NCBI RefSeq assembly: GCF_024713945.1
Contig: NW_027461524.1
Coordinates: 124,001-188,000, forward strand
Direction: 5' to 3'
Length of the DNA: 64,000 nucleotides
Source: Dermatophagoides farinae
Lineage: Eukaryota > Arthropoda > Arachnida > Sarcoptiformes > Pyroglyphidae
Below are positions 29,471 to 39,227 of this stretch, in pieces. A program made the position numbers and the translations under genes. The notes below the pieces were generated by a model. The model was not told where the DNA came from. It was given only the letters and a program-made list of their open reading frames with translations, and did not search any database. How positions within the stretch are numbered: position 1 is the first letter of the stretch; the number at the start of each line of letters is the position of its first letter.

Positions 29471-30994
29471 ATGGTCCTTCTGAAGCTCGTTAAAAAAAGA
29501 AAAAACGAAAAGAACGATGAACCATCTAAAGTAAATATAAAAAAGAAACAAGTTGAAGCTTACCTGCAAGGGTTGAAATCTAACGAAAAAACAACTACTC
29601 CCCAATCTAAGTTAGATTCACTTCTGCCTCAAAAAAAAACAGAACAAACACAAAATGCCGAAGAAAACGACATTTACGGGACCGATCTTTATGAGACCCA
29701 GAAAACAGAATCGATTCTGCTCAATAACTCAATGTTTACAAAACCATTAGATAAAATGGATTCGAAAGATTGGAAAAAAATTTATGACTACTATTCAATT
29801 GAAATAAAAAATAATGAAAATCAAATTTTCCCTGTTTTGAGGTCATGGGATGACTATAGTCATTATTCCATTGTCGCTGGTAACATTAAAAGACTTGGCT
29901 GGACGGAACCCACGTTGATCCAGCGAGTTCTTATAAATGTCACTACTCAGGGTCATAATATCATTGGGCTGGCACAAACAGGCAGTGGAAAAACTGCTGC
30001 TTATCTCATTCCAATTATAGTTAAACTAGTGGAGGCGAACAGAGTGCGAGACAAAGAACGAAACCCTTCAGTTTTGGTTTTGTCCCCTATCAGAGAACTT
30101 TCGCAGCAAATCGTCGAACACTTTGAAAAATTGTCTCCCAATAAAAATCTAGTTGCGTTGGCCATCATAGGAGGAAAAAACATCAGTGAACAGTTTTGCA
30201 ATATGCTGCAAGGAGTGGATCTAATATCGGCCACACCAGGACGACTTCTAGATTTTTTGTCTAGATCATACATTACGTTTTCAGCTTGTGATACCATAGT
30301 AATTGATGAAGCTGACGAGATGCTTAATTTGAACTTCTTCGATGACATAGACAAAATCTTTGCTTCTGTCAATGAAGACTCGCAGATCATTATGATTAGT
30401 GCGACCTTCGCCGATAAACTACTTAATTTGGCTACGTCCTATTTTAAAAAACCGATTATTTTTCAGATTACAGCTGACAACACCGGCAAAACCAAAATTC
30501 GAGAAAAGTTTATTCAGGTCAGTACTAACGAGAAATACTATGCGTTGCAAGACATATTAAAAAATGAAATTAAAAAAACTTTACTCTTTGTCAATAAAAA
30601 GCATACTGCTTCCAAGCTTTCAGCCAGTTTGTCAAATAACTTCGGTTTTGTGCTTTACATCCACGGGGGAAAACCACAGGAAGTGCGAGAGTCTATTCTA
30701 AGCTCGTTTAAAAATTCGCAAAATTCCATATTAATCACAACTGACGTCATGGGCAGAGGTATTGACGTTTTAGATATTGACATCGTTATTAATTATGAAC
30801 TACCGCCCACATTCGAAATATACTTGCACCGTATCGGGCGCACCGGGCGCGCCGGCAGGAGCGGAACAGCTATCACTTTTTATGACCCTGTCGTTGATCA
30901 CGAGGAGTTGCCAAAATTTAAAGAACGCATCAAAAAATTCGACAGTTTGCATACTCAAACCAATAATTTCAGCAATGATTTAATTTTGGAATAA
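29471..30994 (+). CDS. DEAD-box ATP-dependent RNA helicase (PRP28/DDX23-like)
   Basis: 507 residues from the ATG at 29471. All core motifs are present: Q-motif region GWTEPTLIQ, motif I AQTGSGKT (near 166), SPIRELS, GG, TPGR, DEAD (near 278), SATF, ITTDVMGRGIDVLDID and HRIGRTGRAGRSGTAITF. The upstream RSWDDY and the HGGKPQEVRE before motif V resemble PRP28/DDX23, which unwinds U1 from the 5' splice site. The N-terminal Lys-rich extension is short (about 110 residues) compared with DDX23. Other DEAD proteins cannot be excluded. With so few introns in the window, a dedicated splicing helicase would serve few targets. Confidence 0.9.
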   Translation: MVLLKLVKKRKNEKNDEPSKVNIKKKQVEAYLQGLKSNEKTTTPQSKLDSLLPQKKTEQTQNAEENDIYGTDLYETQKTESILLNNSMFTKPLDKMDSKDWKKIYDYYSIEIKNNENQIFPVLRSWDDYSHYSIVAGNIKRLGWTEPTLIQRVLINVTTQGHNIIGLAQTGSGKTAAYLIPIIVKLVEANRVRDKERNPSVLVLSPIRELSQQIVEHFEKLSPNKNLVALAIIGGKNISEQFCNMLQGVDLISATPGRLLDFLSRSYITFSACDTIVIDEADEMLNLNFFDDIDKIFASVNEDSQIIMISATFADKLLNLATSYFKKPIIFQITADNTGKTKIREKFIQVSTNEKYYALQDILKNEIKKTLLFVNKKHTASKLSASLSNNFGFVLYIHGGKPQEVRESILSSFKNSQNSILITTDVMGRGIDVLDIDIVINYELPPTFEIYLHRIGRTGRAGRSGTAITFYDPVVDHEELPKFKERIKKFDSLHTQTNNFSNDLILE

Positions 30995-31034
30995 TGGCTA
31001 GTTACATTAATATTTTAATATAATTTTTGTCGAA

Positions 31035-31583
31035 ATGACTAATATAACTGCCGTCGACCCGGACACGCTCGATCAACTATATATTGAACTGGGAAAAAAA
31101 TTTTTAAATGTCAATTTCAGCAATGCAGAACTTGTTGTTATTCAAAATTTAGAGTTGCTTCAAACTCACTTTGAATTTTTATTCAATAATATCGCCCAGT
31201 TTATTTTGAAAGAAAACTCGCCCAACGTGTCCACGTTTGAATTTATTAACGTTGAACTAACCATTTTGCTGCAAAGAATTGCGCAAAAATACGATATAAA
31301 CTATTCAATCGAGCCTATTTGCGATTTAAAATCTATCTACACAGATTTTGACTATTTACTTATGGAACAAATATTCGACATCATCAACGAAATAAAGAAA
31401 AAACTCGCTTATTCCCACGAAGGAGAAAATAACACACCAATGGAACAACTGGTTGAGTACAACATTGACTTGCTTAGATCGCACATTTGCAACCTGGTTT
31501 TCAATACATGCGAACAGAGCTTAAAAATACGAAACTTAATAACAACTCTGAAAAATTTTATTTTGGAAATAATCTCAAAATAA
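31035..31583 (+). CDS. Unknown helical protein, 182 residues
   Basis: A complete ATG-to-stop frame located 40 bases after the DEAD-box gene and 61 bases before zuotin, on the same strand. The sequence is almost entirely helical and Leu/Ile/Asn-rich (DTLDQLYIELGKKFLNV, VELTILLQRIAQKY, CEQSLKIRNLITTLKNFIL) with no signal peptide. It may be a coiled-coil complex subunit; no family is recognised. Confidence 0.6.
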   Translation: MTNITAVDPDTLDQLYIELGKKFLNVNFSNAELVVIQNLELLQTHFEFLFNNIAQFILKENSPNVSTFEFINVELTILLQRIAQKYDINYSIEPICDLKSIYTDFDYLLMEQIFDIINEIKKKLAYSHEGENNTPMEQLVEYNIDLLRSHICNLVFNTCEQSLKIRNLITTLKNFILEIISK

Positions 31584-31644
31584 AAATATTTTTAGAATAA
31601 ATTTCTTTGTTTAGCAAAAAATTTTGGAAAACTGATTTGTCAAA

Positions 31645-32883
31645 ATGACGAAGCTTCGAGACGATTACGCTGCTGATGGTGAAGTAGTTACTAAGACTAT
31701 ATCCATTATCCGATTGAATAAAGAGCAGGCTGGGCACAGTTTTCATGAAAAATATGAAAAGCCTATTTACAATAAAATGAACGAAACTGAGAGAATTGAA
31801 AAGGAAATCGAGGACATCTCGAAGTCAAAAAATACCGAAACTTCTGATTCAAACTCTGAAACTCCAAAGAACAAAAAAGGAGACATTTACAGTGGAATTA
31901 ACAACGTGTTATACGGCTTACTTGAAGCAGAAGAAGACTTGTACAAGTTGTGCTGCGTTCCGAAGAATGCATCACAAAAACAACTAAGATCTAACTTCCT
32001 TAAGTTAAGCCTCTTGTTTCACCCAGATAAAGCTAGCAACATTGATTACTGTTCCATCGACCCAGAACTCAAGAAATACTTGCCTGACATTTCGGTTTTT
32101 AGCCCCACTCAAATGAAAAACTACTACATTCGCATTTCTAAAGCTTTTGAAGTTCTTTCTAACGAAGTTGAACGTATAAAATACGACAGCACTCTGTTTT
32201 TCGACAACTATCTACCCTTGGAAATCGATGAAGCGAACTTTTTTGAAATCGCAAAAAAAAATCTTGAGAAAGAAAGTTTTTTCATTAATGAATCGCCCAT
32301 TCCAGATTTTGGCGACAAAAATCTTCCTCTTGAAGAAGTGCAAAAATTATACAACTTTTGGCGAAACGCCACATCTTGGAGAGACTTTAGTTTAGCTACT
32401 TTGTACGATAAATCTACTGGATGTGACAAAGATGAGCGACGAAGCATGGTCAAAGAAAACCAACGTCGCATTAATAAGCTCCAAAAGTATAACAACGAAC
32501 GTCTCGCTAAATTTATAGTTGCTTGTGAAAAAGCTGATCCTAGACTCAAGCAAAAGGATTCAGCGGCATCTAAAAAAGTTGATCCCAAATTATTAAACCG
32601 TCAACGCTTGGAAAAGAAAATGAAAGATGCTACCAACATGAAGAATGCTATTGCACAAATCAAATCAGTTTTCACCAATTTGACTTCCAAACCTAAAGAT
32701 TCTAAAAAAGTGGAACAACTTTCTAAGGCTTTGAATCAATGGCTCACAAAAGCTACATTGGATCAAATTATGCAGCTTCAAGCAAACCTAAAATTCGAAA
32801 GTTTCTTATTTAGTGAACCTAGCATATTATCAGCAAATCGTATGATCAAGATCGTTGATAAAACCGTTAATAACCAACTTTAG
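31645..32883 (+). CDS. ZUO1: Zuotin/DNAJC2 (ribosome-associated J-domain co-chaperone)
   Basis: 412 residues. A J domain spans about residues 95-185 with LLFHPDKA (the HPD motif near residue 125). It is followed by the zuotin-homology region: RYDSTLFFD-like spacing in RIKYDSTLFFDNYLP, FFINESPIPDFGDKN, EVQKLYNFWRNATSWRDF and DERRSMVKENQRRINKLQKY, all hallmarks of ZUO1/MPP11. Zuotin pairs with an atypical Hsp70 at the tunnel exit to help nascent chains fold. No SANT/Myb repeats follow the charged region, so it has the yeast-like rather than the animal-like length. Its stop codon abuts the stop of the convergent 46-residue frame with no bases between. Confidence 0.9.
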   Translation: MTKLRDDYAADGEVVTKTISIIRLNKEQAGHSFHEKYEKPIYNKMNETERIEKEIEDISKSKNTETSDSNSETPKNKKGDIYSGINNVLYGLLEAEEDLYKLCCVPKNASQKQLRSNFLKLSLLFHPDKASNIDYCSIDPELKKYLPDISVFSPTQMKNYYIRISKAFEVLSNEVERIKYDSTLFFDNYLPLEIDEANFFEIAKKNLEKESFFINESPIPDFGDKNLPLEEVQKLYNFWRNATSWRDFSLATLYDKSTGCDKDERRSMVKENQRRINKLQKYNNERLAKFIVACEKADPRLKQKDSAASKKVDPKLLNRQRLEKKMKDATNMKNAIAQIKSVFTNLTSKPKDSKKVEQLSKALNQWLTKATLDQIMQLQANLKFESFLFSEPSILSANRMIKIVDKTVNNQL

Positions 32884-33024
32884 TTAGTCTTCTTTTTTAT
32901 GCTTCTTCAATTGCAAGTTTGACAAATATTTCGAATTTGCTTTTATACGCAGCGGAAAAACCAGTCCTTTTACTTTTTCGATTTTATCCTTGAACAAATT
33001 AATTGTTTCACTAACTTTGGACAT
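32884..33024 (-). CDS. Putative microprotein, 46 residues
   Basis: A short ATG-to-TAA frame on the minus strand encodes a Lys-rich peptide beginning MSKVSETINLFKDKIEKV and ending LQLKKHKKED. The stop lies directly beside the zuotin stop. The sequence has the composition of a small ribosomal or RNA-binding protein, but I do not recognise it. It could be a chance frame in a 3' UTR, or the last exon of a longer gene. Confidence 0.35.
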   Translation of the reverse strand: MSKVSETINLFKDKIEKVKGLVFPLRIKANSKYLSNLQLKKHKKED

Positions 33025-33196
33025 TGTGGGCTGATTTTCTGTTCGGTAATTAATTATATTTGTAAGCGTTATCTAAATTTAGTTTTTTGGATAATAATAT
33101 TTTTTGTTATTCCTTATTAAATTGTTAAAAAACATATCGAACGTGTGTTAATTATTTACTCACTCGACATTTTATTGCGGTTAAAATAAAATATAG

Positions 33197-33940
33197 TTAA
33201 TAAACTTTGTTCATATTGATTTCCATCTTCAAAATATCGATAATAGTACTCATGTTGTCAACTATTTCTTCATTAATAGTTATCTTTATATTTGTATAAT
33301 TCTCTTCTATAAATTTGATATATGGAATCGACCCTCCACCTAAACCAAAATAATATCTTTTTTGTGCAAGGAGAATTTGTGTGTTATCATTATCTTTATT
33401 AAATTTATTAACTATTTTAATAACACTTTCGGTAAAATCGGCGAACGATTCAATTCTATACAGAGTTTCGGAACTCAGCACAAGGTCGACTTTAAAACTA
33501 AGATGGGATTTGTTAAAATTTGCTTTTTCAATTGATTTCCAGCTTGCACAGATAAAACGTACCGTTACTAAATCTGAAACATTTTTTTTTTTACACAAAT
33601 CTAAGAAAACCTCTTTATTTAAATCTTGCAAAAGTAAGATTGTTGAAAAATTTTTCTTTTCTCGATATGCAGCAATAGAAAAAGACACACTTGAACATCC
33701 GCAGCCCAAGTCAAAAATTGTCAAAGGTTCAGATTTGTCAAGCAATTCAGTGTAGTGATCAAACAAATGCTTTATTAATTTTTTTTCACTTTCCCACGAT
33801 GTCAGTCCACCTTCGTAGATATCTTTTTTAACCACGGAATCTGTTTTAAAATCCGATAATCTGTCATAGAAAAGACTAAGTTCTTCATTTTTTTGGCTTA
33901 AAAATGTGTCTATTGAATCGCAATAATACCAATTCTTCAT
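33197..33940 (-). CDS. METTL18: METTL18/HPM1-like protein histidine methyltransferase
   Basis: 247 residues. Seven-beta-strand SAM methyltransferase features in the order of METTL18/HPM1: IYEGGLTSWESEKKLI (near residue 40), IFDLGCGCSSVS (SAM loop near 75), LLLQDLNKEV, FICASWKSI, VDLVLSSETLYR and RYYFGLGGGSIPY. In characterised eukaryotes the enzyme methylates a histidine of ribosomal protein uL3 and tunes elongation. The pairing of WE in the N-terminal motif with the GLGGG motif is specific to this family. It starts at the only plausible ATG. It is close to zuotin, another ribosome factor, though on the other strand. Confidence 0.82.
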   Translation of the reverse strand: MKNWYYCDSIDTFLSQKNEELSLFYDRLSDFKTDSVVKKDIYEGGLTSWESEKKLIKHLFDHYTELLDKSEPLTIFDLGCGCSSVSFSIAAYREKKNFSTILLLQDLNKEVFLDLCKKKNVSDLVTVRFICASWKSIEKANFNKSHLSFKVDLVLSSETLYRIESFADFTESVIKIVNKFNKDNDNTQILLAQKRYYFGLGGGSIPYIKFIEENYTNIKITINEEIVDNMSTIIDILKMEINMNKVY

Positions 33941-34096
33941 AGAAACAAATTCGACAACTAAATTTTTTTTTTGCCTTAATCAAAAAAAAATCTTTTCACT
34001 ATGAGTTTTAGCAAAATATCTAGGATTATTATTTATATTAAAACTTTGAACTAAGTTTTTATTCATTCTATTGTTAAAATTCTAACTGATTCGCGA

Positions 34097-34906
34097 ATGG
34101 AAGTAAAACAAGAAGATAAGGCAAAATATGCTGTTCTTAAGATAGCTAACTATTTAAGAGAAAATAATATCTTTCAAGCAGACTTTGTAAATAAATCGGT
34201 TGACATTTGGATCATAATATCCAAGCCTGGTGAAAATCTTGACCAAGTAACAGACAAACTATATAAAATATTGCAGGAAAATACCTGTGCTTTTATTGTT
34301 TGGTTGATGAATGACTTAAGGCCCTACGTAATTAGAGAAAAGACTTATGAGAAAGAAGAATACGAAGCTCTACAGAAAATCTTTTGTCAAAAGTCAACGG
34401 ATGTTACAACTTACGTTGATCAGGTTCTCGAATCTGAACATCAATCAAACCAGGAACCTAACTCTCCTGCAACCGATAATAGAAAGCATGTGCGCCAAAA
34501 CAACAAGCCAAAACCCAAACGCAATTATTTAAATAACCAATATAGAACTAATAATTACGATGCAAATAATTATATGAATGCACATGTGGTACCGTCCAAG
34601 CCCGTGCCGGTACAAGAAAAAATTAAAAAAAAATGCTCCAGTTTTCCTAATTGCCAGCTCGGATCTAAATGCAGGTTTATTCATCCAGAAGAAATGTGCA
34701 CATACTGGCCTAAGTGCCCATATGGAATGTCCTGTTTTTACATTCACCCAGAAATACCTTGTAAATTTAACATAAACTGCACCCAGCCCAAATGCAATTA
34801 CTCACACCCTCCAGACTGGAATCCTGTCATGGCTACGAGCAGATACGACTCATTTTCTGGTACTTTTCACAACGTCACCTATTATCCAAAAAATAACGAT
34901 GATTAG
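34097..34906 (+). CDS. CCCH zinc-finger RNA-binding protein (ZC3H14/NAB2-like)
   Basis: 269 residues. Three tandem tight CCCH fingers lie at about residues 178-236: CSSFPNCQLGSKCRFIH (C-x5-C-x5-C-x3-H), CTYWPKCPYGMSCFYIH (same spacing) and CKFNINCTQPKCNYSH (C-x5-C-x4-C-x3-H). This compact spacing and the P-x-C pattern are those of the NAB2/ZC3H14 poly(A)-binding family, which controls poly(A) length and export. An N-terminal helical region (residues 1-95) could correspond to the PWI-like domain, and an Asn/Tyr-rich linker separates the two. Only three fingers are present against five to seven in NAB2. Confidence 0.8.
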   Translation: MEVKQEDKAKYAVLKIANYLRENNIFQADFVNKSVDIWIIISKPGENLDQVTDKLYKILQENTCAFIVWLMNDLRPYVIREKTYEKEEYEALQKIFCQKSTDVTTYVDQVLESEHQSNQEPNSPATDNRKHVRQNNKPKPKRNYLNNQYRTNNYDANNYMNAHVVPSKPVPVQEKIKKKCSSFPNCQLGSKCRFIHPEEMCTYWPKCPYGMSCFYIHPEIPCKFNINCTQPKCNYSHPPDWNPVMATSRYDSFSGTFHNVTYYPKNNDD

Positions 34907-35025
34907 ATGTTTTCACAAGTTTATTAATTCTTTTGTTTTATCGCTGCAGCTGAAAAAGTTTAACGCTGCAATATATTCTTAATAAATCTATTTAGAAATT
35001 ATTGATAATGGATATAAATTAAATC

Positions 35026-36972
35026 ATGAGTCTAATCCAAATGAATGAGAAAGATGATTGTACGCTCGGTAAGCTACGAAACCTATACAAAACGTTGAAA
35101 ATTGATTGTTACTTAGTGCCTTTAACAGATCCACACGACAGCGAATATGTTCTTGAATCTGATCAAAGAGTAAAATTCATCAGTGGCTTCTCAGGCAGTT
35201 CAGCTTTCATTATCATAGGTACCGACACGGTTTCCTTTTTTACCGATGGCCGCTACACAATTCAAGCTAAACAAGAGTTGCCGAGCGACTGGGAACTGTA
35301 TAATCTCACTAGAAAAAATATTCTAAGTGCACTTCAAAAAAACAAGTACACCAGCGTCGGGTTCGACCCATATCTTCATTCAACTGATTTTGTAAAATAT
35401 TTACGAGCGAATTTGTCCAATGACGTTGTACTAAAAAAAATCACAGAAAAAAATCTATGTCCAAGGAATTTAATAGACGAGATCTGGATGGAAAGACTTT
35501 TGTTTTCACCTTCTAAGATTAGTTTTTTGGACGAGTCACTTTGTGGGATGACAAGGAAAGAAAAACTCTCAAAAGTTCGCGACGAATTAGCACTTTCAGA
35601 CAACCAAATAGTCTTGATATATAAACTAGATTCAATCGCTTGGATACTTAATGCAAGAGCTGATGACATTATGTACAACCGCGTGATTTATTCTTATTTG
35701 TTATTAGACAAAACTACTGTTCATTGGTTCGTGCTTAACTCAAGCCAACGTAAGTTTGATTCGAACTGTATTGACGCTATGCATGAAATCAATATTGTTT
35801 TGCATGAATATAAAAATTTTTACTCTTTTTTGGAAGGTTTGAAAGACCAAGACATGGAAATTTTTCTGCTTAATAGTGCAAATCAAGGTTTAATCGATTT
35901 TATGTCAAAATGCAACATTAAAATCAATTTCTCCGAAGACATCATACAAAACATAAAATCGGTTAAGACAGACAAAGAAATAGAGCTTAGTTTATTGTAC
36001 CACGCCAGAGATTCTTTAGCGATCTCAACTACATTGTGTTACGTCACCAAATGGTATGAAAGCGTTTCAGCAAATCAAATAGGATCAGATACTAACTTTT
36101 CACTTGAACTGTTAGATGAAGAAGATGTTTGTAAATTATTGGCTGATCAAAGATTGAACAAATTAGGCGCTGATGGTTTATCTTTTGAAACTATTTCAGG
36201 TTTTAATGAAAATTCAGCAATAGTCCATTATCGTATAAATGAAAAAACTGCAAAAAAGTTTGCCAATGACGGGGTGCTTTTAGTCGATTCTGGCGCTCAC
36301 TACAGCGGCGTTGTAACAACAGATTGCACTAGAACCATTTATTTGGGTACACCTCCAGATGAAGTAATACGACACTACACCTATACTCTTGCCGCCCATA
36401 TCAATCTGGCAAATATTGTTTTTCCAAACAATAAATTGAGCGGTTCGCAGCTCGATACTGTTTGCCGAGCCGAATTGTGGAAACAAGGATTGGACTTCAA
36501 CCACAGCACTGGACACGGAGTTGGCTCAGGTACCGTCGTGCATGAAAGCCCGCCTGGGATTTGTTATCTTAGTCAATGCAAAGCAAAACCAACATATTTT
36601 GTAAATCATATGGTTGTTAGTAACGAACCCGGTCTATATTTTCCCGAAAAATACGGTATAAGATTGGAAAACGTACAGTACTCTGCATTGCAAAAAAATC
36701 AAATTGAGAACGAAGATCAAGTACATTATCTCTGTTTTAAGCAACTCACAATGGTTCCTTACTGTCGAAAACTCATAGACCCGAGTCTTTTGACTAAGGA
36801 ACAACTTGATTGGTTAAATTCTTATCATAAAGAAGTATATGAGAAATTAGCAAAGCTTTGCGTTCATTTACCCGACTATTCACTTTCATATTCGAATAAA
36901 TGTGATTTACAACTTTCTATTGGGAATTTTTTGGGTTGGCTTAGGTCTGAAACAAAACCATTTGTGGGTTGA
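35026..36972 (+). CDS. Cytosolic Xaa-Pro aminopeptidase (M24B)
   Basis: 648 residues, matching the three-domain APP1/XPNPEP1 form. The N-terminal creatinase-like domain contains DSEYVLESDQRVKFISGFSG and FFTDGRYTIQA. The C-terminal pita-bread domain supplies the two-manganese ligands: LLVDSGAHYSGVVTTDCTR (two Asp, near 420-432), STGHGVGSG (His near 495), NEPGLYF (Glu near 532) and IRLEN (Glu near 545). The enzyme removes an N-terminal residue before proline in peptides. No signal peptide is present, so it is cytosolic. Length and all catalytic residues are normal. Confidence 0.95.
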   Translation: MSLIQMNEKDDCTLGKLRNLYKTLKIDCYLVPLTDPHDSEYVLESDQRVKFISGFSGSSAFIIIGTDTVSFFTDGRYTIQAKQELPSDWELYNLTRKNILSALQKNKYTSVGFDPYLHSTDFVKYLRANLSNDVVLKKITEKNLCPRNLIDEIWMERLLFSPSKISFLDESLCGMTRKEKLSKVRDELALSDNQIVLIYKLDSIAWILNARADDIMYNRVIYSYLLLDKTTVHWFVLNSSQRKFDSNCIDAMHEINIVLHEYKNFYSFLEGLKDQDMEIFLLNSANQGLIDFMSKCNIKINFSEDIIQNIKSVKTDKEIELSLLYHARDSLAISTTLCYVTKWYESVSANQIGSDTNFSLELLDEEDVCKLLADQRLNKLGADGLSFETISGFNENSAIVHYRINEKTAKKFANDGVLLVDSGAHYSGVVTTDCTRTIYLGTPPDEVIRHYTYTLAAHINLANIVFPNNKLSGSQLDTVCRAELWKQGLDFNHSTGHGVGSGTVVHESPPGICYLSQCKAKPTYFVNHMVVSNEPGLYFPEKYGIRLENVQYSALQKNQIENEDQVHYLCFKQLTMVPYCRKLIDPSLLTKEQLDWLNSYHKEVYEKLAKLCVHLPDYSLSYSNKCDLQLSIGNFLGWLRSETKPFVG

Positions 36973-37143
36973 GTTTTTGAAACAAAACACCACAATTTCA
37001 AAACGATGTTTAGCTCGCTTGGATAATTTTTTGACATAAACTTCTCGAATAAAATCAACATACGATAAGTATCAAGTAATAAAAATTAGTTAGTTATAAA
37101 CAATATACCAAGTTAGACTCGCTAGCTAGGATTTGAACTACAT

Positions 37144-39033
37144 TCAAGTGCAAGTGCAGTCTGCATTGCAAGCTTGTTTTCGCATAACATCTAAACGTTT
37201 TTTTGTGTAAACTCTTGTGTCGTTCGGGTCAAACCCACGCTCTTTACTGTTGTAAAGCGCCCAAGAAGGCGTTGGCAATGAGTAAGCAGTTTCAGTGAAC
37301 TCGGCTTTCGACCTTTTAAGTTCAAAAAACTTTGGGTAGTCAATCCAGGTGTGCCAAACTCCGTTGACGCAAAACTTCTTATTTGCAATCAAGACGCAAC
37401 AAGAATGCATACTTTCAGCAACTATGTCGTATTCGTCTAAATCTAGATTGTTTTGACGAAGGCAGTTGTATTCGATCAACAAGTCTTTGGAGAACTCAAT
37501 CACTTCTTCATGGGTGGGCACATTTTTCATTGAAATGCCACACCCAACTCCGGTGAAAGTGACCCCTTTTAGCTCCACAAAACTCGGCTGTCCAATTTGC
37601 ATGAACTGTGCATATCCTTGCGCGTCATTTTCGTTTTTATCTTTTATTATCGTCAGACGAAACACAGATCTTGACTTAGATTTATTGATATTTTGAATAC
37701 TTGTCAACAGACGCTCCCAATAATCTGAAAACATGGGCCGTCCGAGCTCTTTCAGAGTGTACGGATCACAAGCATCAATAGAGAGGTACAACTGGGTGAC
37801 AGGTGTGATAGTAGTCAGTTGCTCCGGAAACTGCCCATTGTTTACGAGAAAAGTCGAAATATTGTGCTGATGTAAAATTTCCAACAGTTCGTTGATTCTT
37901 GGATACAGAATGGGCTCCCCAACCAAACTCAACGCACAATGTGCTACATTCATAGCATCTGCCAAACGGTTGGTTTCGGCTACACCAGGACTGCCTTTAA
38001 AAATGTTGACCAGAGAACGCTGGGCTTTGATTGCTTCAGTGACAATCCACGCGGGATCATCTATCTTAAAGTTCCATTCCTTAGCTACTGGATTTGTCTG
38101 GTGGCGCCAGCAAAACACACATTTGTTAGCACAAGCCAAACAACAGGTGAATTCCATACATCTGTGAGATTGAATACCATAAAAAGTGTGCTTGTAGCAG
38201 CCACCTCGAGCACGCATCTGGTGCTTAGTCCAGCGACATAGCTTAACAGCGCTATGGGAACCGATTAAGCGATATCCTTGTTTTGTGAGCGTTTTCCGCT
38301 GCAAATCAGATAACATTTCTTTTGTGTTGCTTTGCGTTCTGTCTTGAATCAATTCTTCGAGGTCGCAGTTCTTATTCGCATCTAAATAAGTTTCAGTTTC
38401 AGACTCGCTTGAAGTAGTATCCAGTTGTTGCATTTCCTCTTCAATTTTGGCTGTTTCTATGGCTTTTAGTAAGGGAAACAACTCTTTAGACACTTCATCA
38501 AATATATGCTCGTTAGTTACAACGGCCTTGTCAAACAGCATAGACCGTCGTAACGGTTCACACTTTAACGTTTTCAACATTCTGTTGACCGATAAAGCCG
38601 GTCGACAAAAATACTCGGCGCCGTAAGATTTATCACCTATACCTACTACTGCGTATTTTATGTTTTTTTTTTTGTGTACGGAAATTCGAAAATCATTCAC
38701 CTGGCTGCAAAGCTCTTCATATGCTAGCTGAGAAGTTTCATTAATCTTCCCTTCATGATCTGTGGGTAACAGAAAATAGACTAAACTATCTTCTGACTGC
38801 TCTGACAAATCATATAACCAATAATTGATGTTTGAGAACGGGCATAAGACTAAATCAAGTTCAAGCTTTTCGACTTCTAAGTTCAAGCGGTCATTGGCTT
38901 CCAGGAATTTCAATTTGCTCAGATCTACAAGATTTTTTATTTTATATTTTTTGCTAATTGCGTGTACAAGTTTATCCACTAATAAAATAGTGTTATTATA
39001 CGATGAAGAATAACATATCGTTACGCTTTTCAT
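37144..39033 (-). CDS. TYW1: tRNA 4-demethylwyosine synthase TYW1
   Basis: 629 residues with an N-terminal flavodoxin-like domain (VTICYSSSYNNTILL; residues 1-165), an acidic linker, and a radical-SAM domain from about 280. The 4Fe-4S motif is CANKCVFCWRHQTNPV, and TYW1-specific stretches include RCMEFTCCLA, NIFKGSPGV, LSLVGEPILYPRINELL and LSIDACDPYTLKELGRPMF. The flavodoxin fusion is the eukaryotic form. The enzyme builds the tricyclic base at position 37 of tRNA-Phe in the wybutosine pathway. An ER-anchoring N-terminal helix found in some eukaryotes is absent. Confidence 0.96.
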   Translation of the reverse strand: MKSVTICYSSSYNNTILLVDKLVHAISKKYKIKNLVDLSKLKFLEANDRLNLEVEKLELDLVLCPFSNINYWLYDLSEQSEDSLVYFLLPTDHEGKINETSQLAYEELCSQVNDFRISVHKKKNIKYAVVGIGDKSYGAEYFCRPALSVNRMLKTLKCEPLRRSMLFDKAVVTNEHIFDEVSKELFPLLKAIETAKIEEEMQQLDTTSSESETETYLDANKNCDLEELIQDRTQSNTKEMLSDLQRKTLTKQGYRLIGSHSAVKLCRWTKHQMRARGGCYKHTFYGIQSHRCMEFTCCLACANKCVFCWRHQTNPVAKEWNFKIDDPAWIVTEAIKAQRSLVNIFKGSPGVAETNRLADAMNVAHCALSLVGEPILYPRINELLEILHQHNISTFLVNNGQFPEQLTTITPVTQLYLSIDACDPYTLKELGRPMFSDYWERLLTSIQNINKSKSRSVFRLTIIKDKNENDAQGYAQFMQIGQPSFVELKGVTFTGVGCGISMKNVPTHEEVIEFSKDLLIEYNCLRQNNLDLDEYDIVAESMHSCCVLIANKKFCVNGVWHTWIDYPKFFELKRSKAEFTETAYSLPTPSWALYNSKERGFDPNDTRVYTKKRLDVMRKQACNADCTCT

Positions 39034-39227
39034 ACCAGGCCCTCACTGATTCGTTTATACAGTTTAATTATAGATTGTTTTCTGAAGTTACGAAACTCAG
39101 TTAGCAAAGTACCTACGTAATTCTGAAATATTTTTTTTTAATTTTGAAAATTTAAAAAAAGCAAGCCGATTCAAAATTTCGTTTATCGAGTTTATACTAA
39201 TAGACAAATTTTCTAATTTATACGCTC

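Noticed and set aside
37110-37145. Minus-strand tRNA T-arm-like sequence (TTCAAATCC) just after the TYW1 stop.
   Set aside because: The five-base T stem does not pair, no acceptor stem closes, and the remaining arms would fall in conserved TYW1 coding sequence.
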